64,000 nt of DNA from Haematococcus lacustris (Eukaryota > Chlorophyta > Chlorophyceae > Chlamydomonadales > Haematococcaceae): positions 4,195,870 through 4,259,869 of the forward strand of contig JASKMD010000014.1 in the NCBI GenBank assembly GCA_030144725.1, given 5' to 3'. A model generated the notes under the pieces. It had not been told where the DNA came from. It searched no databases and saw nothing but the letters and a program-made list of their open reading frames with translations. Of this stretch, positions 57,268 through 64,000 are shown piece by piece. Position 1 is the first letter of the stretch; every line of letters begins with the position of its first letter. Made by a program: the position numbers and the translations under genes.

Positions 57268-57849
57268 GCTGGCTGTGTAAGGTGACGTTGAGAAAATTGG
57301 GCTCCATGCGTAAAGTGTACCGCAGTGTACCGCAGCGGAGAACTCTGCATCCCGCGTTGTGGGTGTTGTTAGGCAGCACTTGAAAGGCCCATCGCGCAGA
57401 GCGGAACCGTTCGCGTGCCTGGCAGACTGCCGGTCACCGTGGGTGCCAGCAGCTCGGGCGCGCAGACGCAAGCGCGACGCAAAGATAAGGCGTTCCGCGT
57501 TAAAATGACAACTCAACTCTCACCAGGCACGCCGCAAAGTCAAATGTCCCTTACGTGGTGGTTCAATGGGAGGGGTGACCAGCCCAACCACGTCGATTAA
57601 AATCATGAAACATATGGCGATGGGACGGCCTTTGAAAGGGCTATCTGCAGTACCCCTTAACTAGAATCGCCGACTCGGCCTTATTCTCCACGAGTGTGGA
57701 GCGTATTCGTGAGTTGCGACCTGTTGCTACGAGCGAGTTGCATCCTTCGAAAACCTTGAGATTCTGCGGTTACCAAGAGTCGAACTAGGGTCGCCAAGAT
57801 GATTTGGGATGTATCATAAACTGTATCATGATAATCATGATATGCCTAA
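57268..57849. other. No gene recognised
   Basis: Short unrelated frames. It ends with TATCATGATAATCATGATAT at about 57825-57843, next to the terminal repeat of the following element. Confidence 0.45.
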
Positions 57850-59139
57850 TAGTCAGGTCCCACAAGGTCAGGTAAAATGGCTCGAGAAAATGTACCGTCA
57901 CTGTTTGTCGCGTATACTGCACTCCAAGAGGTCAAACCGCGACGCCCCGCTGCGGCGTGGTGCTCCGCAGCTTGGCCTGCGAGGGACGGGCTAAAGTCAA
58001 CTTTGCCCCCCTCCGCGCTATCCTTGCACCAGTGACTCCTTGCATCTACACGGTAGTGCACGTGCATACAACAACGCCGCAACGACGAGCGAGGTAGAGC
58101 GGTCACTAGTCGGTCGGTCGGCGTACCGGGATGGGGTGCCGGCATGCAAATTTGCAGTGCTATTTTTGAGATCGATTTGTTGCTTGTTGCTGCTACGCAT
58201 CCGTCTAGTTTTTGCGCCCTAGCTTTGACGTATGCTCATAGCTCCCACGGGAAGGAACTGCAGTGTATTAAAGCGGCCCTGCGCAGGTCGGGAAGCTCTT
58301 GAAATCACAGTGCGTAGAAACCTTATTTTTGGGCAGGAAGTGCATCAAACGCCGTGCTGACCTCCTGTAGAGATGCAAACGGTGTGCCCCGAGAATCTCG
58401 TACACTTTTGGTAGCGTTATTCTTAGGATTAGCACCCATAGATCACCCAGACATACCTACCATGCTCATGTCTAAAAAACCCCATCATCTCGCGCTCACT
58501 AGGCTGCGAAAGTGTAAGAGGTTGTTCTAATTCCTCCAAGCTACCACCAACGTTTATCAGCGGCACAAATGATGCAGACTGGCGGCCATAATTAGCGATG
58601 GGCCGACGCAGTCAGCGTAGTAAGAATAGGAAGGATCGGAAGGCATAGGACAGCAAAGGGATGCATAGGGAAGCATAAGAAAGCATAGGAAGCTCTCGTC
58701 GTTCATCAGCCCTCTCAATAATGTCGTCGAAGGAGAGACCAGAAAAAAACAATTCCTTCGGACATGCTGCCTGCAGCTCGTAGTATATGCTTTGATGTGG
58801 TGGAGGAGTAGGGCCATTGCAACGCTTAGGCATGTTGCGAGCGAGCTGCGGCAGCCCGACGCGAGATGTGAGCCACCCGGTTAACCGACATAACCGCCGG
58901 CCCTCGCGCTAGCGCTGTTGTGTACCGTACCTACCAGCACCCGCTTAAAAAAGAGTGCCGCATCTATTTACAGTAACCTTGCCAGCTGGACACTTGGCAA
59001 GGGTTGGTGGGCGTCTAGGCCGTGCAGGCCCTTTGATGCCGTAGGCATATCGGGAAGGCTCGCTGATCAAGGCTGTGTAAGCGCGGCATCAAATGGCTCA
59101 CGGTACATTTTGCCAAAGAGACCTTGTGGGACCTGACTA
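57850..59139. mobile_element. DNA transposon with terminal inverted repeats, TA target
   Basis: A perfect 20-bp inverted repeat, TAGTCAGGTCCCACAAGGTC, at 57850-57869 and its reverse complement at 59120-59139. A further AAAATGTACCGT match lies about 20 bp inside each end. If the outer TA is the target duplication, the element is 57852-59137 (1286 bp) and resembles Tc1/mariner-type insertions. The only plausible coding piece is a minus-strand start at 58833, so this is probably a non-autonomous or internally deleted copy. Confidence 0.75.
58612..58833 (-). CDS. Short open frame inside the DNA transposon
   Basis: From ATG 58833, MPKRCNGPTPPPHQSIYYEL and a helical FDDIIERADERREL segment look coding. 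After about 50 residues the frame enters a CCTATGC-type short tandem repeat and turns hydrophobic, so the rest is unlikely to be real. It may be the N-terminal remnant of the transposase of the parent element. No family is recognised. Confidence 0.35.
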   Translation of the reverse strand: MPKRCNGPTPPPHQSIYYELQAACPKELFFSGLSFDDIIERADERRELPMLSYASLCIPLLSYAFRSFLFLLR

Positions 59140-59196
59140 ATAGTCCATATACGCGCATCATGAGATATCATGATACATGCCGCTCCCTACCTGTAG

Positions 59197-60479
59197 ATGG
59201 CCACCAGGGGGGGACACAGCGGCGTGCTTGCACAGCTCAGTGATGCGCTCATGATGCTGCAGGACGCCCCCTGGCAGCAGCTGGCAGCAGGAGCTGGTGC
59301 AGCCCCCTGGGCTGCTCTCCTCCCTGGGCTGCTCATGAAGCTCAGGAGCAGGGGGGGCCAGCAGCTGTTGTGCCAGAGATGGGAAAAGCTCGCCACGCAA
59401 GCACGGAGCGGGAGTGAGGAACCAGAGTCTGGCATCCCCAACATGGGGTTGGTAATCTTCATGCAAGTACTCGCTACAAAGTGCACTGACTTCGGTAGCG
59501 TTTGTTGCATTGGCACCTGCGAATTACTCCACGTCTACTGGCAAGCGGCGCGTCAATCCTTGCATCAGAGTCCATGCCGGCGCAAGCGATCGCGGACACA
59601 CCTCAGCTGCTCACTATCGATTGTTCTAGTGGTGAGTAGCGGCACCAATGAGCGAACTGCGCTTGGCATCGAGCCGGAAGTACAATCACATTACAGCCCG
59701 CCAGGCTTGCTCCGCGAGCCTTTCATTGGTGCAGGCGGCGTCGGAAGACCGTCGAGGGGCAAGTTACTGATCGACATTGCAAGAACCGCGGAGAATGTGC
59801 GTCTCTCTCTCGCCAGTCACACAGGAAAAGGGACCCCCATCCACAAAGTAGTATGTTGTGAGCTGACCATTGCGACTTTTCAGACTTTCGATCTTTAACT
59901 CTGTTCCTTACTCAACGTCACAGCTGCTGGAGAAGAAAGCACGTCATTTCATTGAGTAGGCTTGTGGGAACATACTTTGGCGTGACCTAACTTTGCCTTG
60001 CAGTGCTGACTAACCCAACCGGATCACCCCCTTGGCAGCCCCCCCCCCTCCCAGCCCCAGCCCCCCCCCCTCCCAGCCCCCTCCCACCCCCTCCCTCTCC
60101 GGACCGTGCCCCCTCGCACCCCCTTGCACCCTCTTGCACCCTCTTGCAGCTCCACCCCTCCCCAGCCCTGCATAGCCTTTCTACCTCCTCCTACCCCAGC
60201 CCCGCCCCCCCCCACCCCCCCACCCCTCCCAGCCCCCTCATTGCCCTCCCATCCCTGCTAACCCTGCACGACCTCGAGGAGAAGCACCAGCACCTACAGG
60301 CAGCGCACAGGCAGCTAAGATTGGATAACGAGTCTCTTGAGGCAGTCATCGAGCAGTGCAACCTGGCTTTTACAATTGCAAGGCGTGATGTGCACCGCCT
60401 AGAGGCCCCCTTGGCTGCCCCCCCCTCCTGCTGCCCCCCCCTGGCAGCAGCTGGCAGCTGGTGCTGGTGCTGCCCCTGA
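59197..60479 (+). CDS. Hypothetical gene, coiled-coil segment (weak)
   Basis: Two coding-like stretches: 59197-59898, a 233-codon frame of mixed composition, and about 60240-60420, which reads LHDLEEKHQHLQAAHRQLRL and LEAVIEQCNLAFTIARRDVH, a clear coiled coil. A pyrimidine tract between them (60030-60235) could be an intron. A segment around CCCCTGGCAGCAGCTGGCAG with a following conserved stretch is duplicated (59270-59420 and 60440-60560), so part may be repeat-derived. Start and stop are not established. Confidence 0.3.
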
Positions 60480-62022
60480 CCGGCTCACCCCTCCAGCTGC
60501 GCAGCAGGAGGTCAGGGCGGAGCTGGACACAAGCTCGACACGCAAGCGGAGGGCGGGCGGGAGGGATCGGACCCAACATGTCGAGCAAGGTAACGTAGCA
60601 AGGTATCGTTTTGACTGCGGCGACTGTCCCTGACTGTTTGCAGGGGATACTGAGCCACGTCGGTCGCGGCGGTCTCTCGCAACGAGGCCCGCATGAGCAA
60701 ACAATGCATGGATTTGAATGCGAAGATTTGAGCCGCCATAGCACTCAGCACAGTGCACAGTATTTAATGATACATGTTGCACCGCATAGCTCACGGAGTC
60801 TGCTATCCAGTGATGTGCGAAACATAAATAGAAACCACGTGGCTGAGACGCGGCGTCGTTTTGATTACCATGGGTCACTTTCCTGTCATTTTCTGTTAGT
60901 TGGGGACACCTGGACCAGACCTGTACACACTGTCGAGCAAGATGAGGCCAAGCATCGCCTGCACACCTCGTGGTGCCTTGCAAAGCGACCAAGGCATCAG
61001 TACTGAGTCATTATGGTCTCACGGAGCAGTTAGGCATCGCCTGCCAGCTCAGCTGCGTTGCTGTACATGTGTGATGGTGTGACTGTCACAACTTCATGAG
61101 GGGGGCAACCTCACCGCAGCATGCGTCTCCAAATAGTTTTAAGTGCTATTGGGCCAGCTCAATTGCAGCAAGGCCGGCATGAATTAGAACACATGCCTTA
61201 AAAGGTCGCTTATTGAGCCGTCTTACTACTTAGACCCGCCACTGCTTCAGTGTTGTGGCTGTGCTTCCATTACTTCGGATCACGCTACAAAACGCTGCCC
61301 ACTATTTCACCGGGCGACTGCCCGCTACTCCTGCAGGTCCAGAGCGGCCTGGCCATGCTGCAGCTGAAGGTGTTCACGTCCCAACCAGACAACACTCCTG
61401 CACCCTACAGCTGACACTGAGCCACTGCTTGCTCCTTACAAGATGGCATACAGGGTGGCAGCATGCCAACAAAACTCATTCAACAAGGAATGGCAGTGCA
61501 GGTCCTAAGCACACTACGAATGATGGGGTATTGATGCCTTGGCTAGATAATACGACCGTGCGTGTGGAAGGCCAGCTGGCAGCCTGCCTACCTGGTGCCG
61601 CTGCTGGTGGTGCTGGTGGCCTTGACACTCAGTGCTGCCACCTTCACTGTGCTGCTAAGCAGGTCAATGCTCCCATGGTGCCAATGGCCCCACACCACCA
61701 AGCCCGGCTGGCAGCAGCACAGCAGGCATTGCTGCAGCAGCTGGGCAGTTGACAGTGGGAGTGCTGGGGCACATTACAGCCATGCAGCCTAGGTCGTTGC
61801 AATACAGTTGGCAGGCAACAACACCTTGTAGCCCAGGCTGGCACTACTAGGCAACACCATACACGCCACTTCCTCTCCCTGCACACCCTCAATGCACCAG
61901 CTTGGCACCTCCAGGGTGTCTCCTAGGCATGTCGAGTGCTGCTTGCTGACATGAAGCCAGTAAGTTCCCAGCCTGAAGGCTTTGTTAACAAAGCCGCTGG
62001 AGCTGCCTTGCTTTTCTGCCCA
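60480..62022. other. Intergenic, one hydrophobic frame
   Basis: No firm gene. A plus-strand frame at 61562-61792 contains one likely membrane span (AYLVPLLVVLVALTLSAATF) and could be an exon of an unseen gene. Confidence 0.35.
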
Positions 62023-63113
62023 TCAGGCCACCTCCACCTCCTTCAAGGTAAACGACTGGGCTATAGTGTCCAGCACAGGTTGACTCGTTGCAAAGGTGTC
62101 CTTCAACCAAAAGGCAGCATGTGCAGCCACAGTGTAGCACTTATGTCAGGCCATCATACAGCATAAACATCAACCCCACCGCTAGGTACTGTGTGGGGCG
62201 TGTGTATGGGGCATGTGCATGCACTCAAGTATGGAGGTGCAAACGCGATCAACCAGTCTCATGTTTATAAAGGGTAGCTGCCATGCGAAGCTGGCACCTG
62301 GCACACACCTTTGCTGTCTGCATCCTCAACTCATACAGCCTGTTGTTGGCCACCCCCAATGTGGTGAGCAACACTCGGTCCCACTCCACGCCATAGTCCT
62401 TGAGCACCTCCGCCTGCGAGTATTGCACTGGTTGGTCGGCAGCAGGTCTACCGCAAGAGGCTACTTTAATCCAGTCTGACCTGCGTGGCGACGTATGGGT
62501 TCCGGCTGGCAAAGCTGGTGATCCGCACAGCGACGTCGTAATATGTCCGGCCGTCCGGGGTGTCGCGCCTCGTTGCGGAGAGCAGCTGGCCTTCACGCCG
62601 GATGCCTAGTCGCGTGGACATAAACTCCTTGTTGAGGTACTGCTCTAAAAGCTGCTTGCCCGTATCCTCCGGGGTCCCAAGGTCGATGACCGACTCGTAG
62701 CGGGATGATGAGGGTGACGAGATGTCTACAAACAGGTTCTCGTCAATATTGCTGGGGTTGCGCAAGAAACAGTCGTTCCCGCTGCTGGTGACCGACAGCC
62801 AGCGCTCCGGGTACACGAACGAGTATCCATCCAGCTTGTCGACAAGCGTTCTAAAGCCTGGGGGGGCGCTGGTGAAGCCTATCGCAGGTCGAGCAGGCCA
62901 AGCTGCGCTCGTTCCCACCGCGGCCAGCGTGCCGCCTAGCCAGGCTCGCCTACTGAGATGGGCTTGGCCAGGCTGGTCCACTGCTGCATCCGATGCCACG
63001 CAGCTCCGGATGCTGATTTGGCGACGCTGTCGGTTTGTGGCTAGTATGCATGAACCTGATCCACGCCCGCTGGTGCTGCAGTGCTGCCAGCTGGATGCGC
63101 GGGACATCAGCAT
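62023..63113 (-). CDS. PsbP-domain thylakoid lumen protein (PPD1-like)
   Basis: Three exons: 63113-62481, 62413-62309 and 62100-62023, lengths 633, 105 and 78 nt, in phase, giving 271 aa. The N-terminus is a Ser/Arg-rich transit peptide. It is followed by a twin-arginine lumen signal (SRRAWLGGTLAAVGTSAAW) with an Ala cleavage region, so Tat import into the thylakoid lumen is expected. The PsbP fold starts at LDGYSFVYPERW and includes DENLFVDISSPSSSRYESV, YLNKEFMSTRLGIRREG and GVANNRLYELRMQT, with the end DTIAQSFTL. This pattern matches plant PPD1 (photosystem assembly) better than PsbP itself, judged from memory. No lesions are seen. Confidence 0.9.
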
Positions 63114-64000
63114 CGCGTAGTACTGGGCTCGCTATGTCCAATGTTGTGCTCTTGTGGCAATAGAGCGATGTTGTTGAGCAAGCTGGGCGGGCCAGTGAAA
63201 GTGGGTGCATCAAATCCTCAACGTTTCCAGCATGGAGCACAACAATGGAACAACTTAGTGCTACAGGCCGTATCACATGATCCAGTTTGCTGGGCTAGCA
63301 CTGGTAAGCCTTTCACTAACATTGAATGTGAGTCAGGCGCTCCTGACCGATAGAGAACCGACCCCCGGTGGTAAGACGGCCGCACCTCTGCACATATTGA
63401 GCCTAACAGCTTGCTAAACATAAAACAGTTATAGGGAAACCAGCCTGTTGACTTTCCACCATCTCAGAATTGAAAAAAAACGTCACTATGCCGCTACGAC
63501 CTGTGTTGTGCACTCCACAACCTGGTTTGGTATGGTACGCCTACGAAGCGTGCTGCCAGGAGACGCAAAGCCAAAGAGTTCAAAGCCAGAGCAGCCTGCC
63601 CCTGGGTAGCAAGTGCAGCTACTGTCAGCTGTAGCATGCGCTGTAAGTCAGGTGCAGTCATATCAGTCATGTATCAGGTCCAGCCCCTGCGACTGCTGCT
63701 TGGGTGGCCTGTCTGCCCTGTCTGGCTGGCTCAGGGTGTCAGCCACCACAGAGAGCACATTGGGCAAGGGGATGATGATTTGGGGAGATGAATAGCGCGG
63801 GAGTGGCATGCTGGCTACTGCACTCGCATCTACCCCCTCACGTGTGCCCTGCAGCCCCCTGATGTTGTCCCTTGCTCCAACCCCTCCTGCTCATCTTGCA
63901 TCCTCTCTACTGTTGCTGTCACTCTCACAGCAAGCACTTTGCCGTGCGGCCTGCATTTGAACCCCGGAACCGCCTGCATTTGGACCACCACTTCCTTTCC
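63114..64000. other. Upstream of the PsbP-domain gene; no gene recognised
   Basis: Should contain the promoter of the minus-strand PsbP-domain gene. Short frames elsewhere have no recognisable features. Confidence 0.45.

Noticed and set aside
57765..57800. Minus-strand tRNA-like AGTTCGACTCT
   Set aside because: The T-stem has a mismatch and no 5' acceptor partner is found at tRNA distance.

Overview
The window looks like nuclear DNA of a chlamydomonadalean (volvocine-type) green alga. The reasons are GC-rich genes with many short GT-AG introns, CAG/CTG-rich coding and intronic tracts, large simple-sequence arrays inside introns, a thylakoid-lumen PsbP-domain gene, and a repeat family ending in a TnpB/Fanzor-like RuvC-III motif that I associate from memory with Haematococcus-like algae. 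The species is inference.

Layout. 1-7377: a foldback element (511-767), then a near-complete Ty3/gypsy chromovirus with 453-bp LTRs and a TCTAC target duplication; gag and pol are linked by a candidate -1 frameshift site, and pol carries a stop and a 1-nt frameshift. 7843-16885 (minus): a 13-exon cytochrome P450 whose introns hold a 0.7-kb hexanucleotide array, two Fanzor-like fragments and other repeats. 17182-25761 (plus): a divergently transcribed large helical-repeat protein, with 296 bp between the two start codons. 26199-30733 (minus): a predicted secreted or type I membrane protein with a Cys-rich ectodomain. 31.5-38.75 kb: a tandem segmental duplication carrying two intact 7-exon CAP/SCP secreted-protein genes (minus). 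39184-44862 (minus): a Golgi-type sulfotransferase with a 13-bp minisatellite in its last intron. 45.4-46.6 kb: the longest Fanzor-like fragment. 46.9-49.0 kb (minus): the start of a signal-anchor protein and a FAM210/DUF1279-type membrane protein. 49.8-51.4 kb (plus): a decayed hAT-like transposase. 51.5-56.1 kb: satellite territory, with two oppositely oriented higher-order arrays bracketing a core that contains intron-like repeated modules and a CACCC array. 56.6-60.5 kb: hypothetical genes and a 1.3-kb DNA transposon with terminal inverted repeats. 62023-63113 (minus): an intact three-exon PsbP-domain gene.

The genes form no evident pathway. P450, sulfotransferase, CAP and PsbP genes are ordinary algal household or secretory functions embedded in repeats. 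The most unusual material is the Fanzor-like 3'-end family with palindromic tails, the gag-pol frameshift signal, the inverted satellite arrays with intron-like modules, and the tendency of large arrays and transposon fragments to sit inside introns without breaking exon phase.

Exon limits were set by eye from GT/AG sites, reading-phase continuity and family conservation. Where all exon lengths add up in phase (CAP genes, PsbP gene, P450) I am fairly confident; elsewhere limits are approximate.
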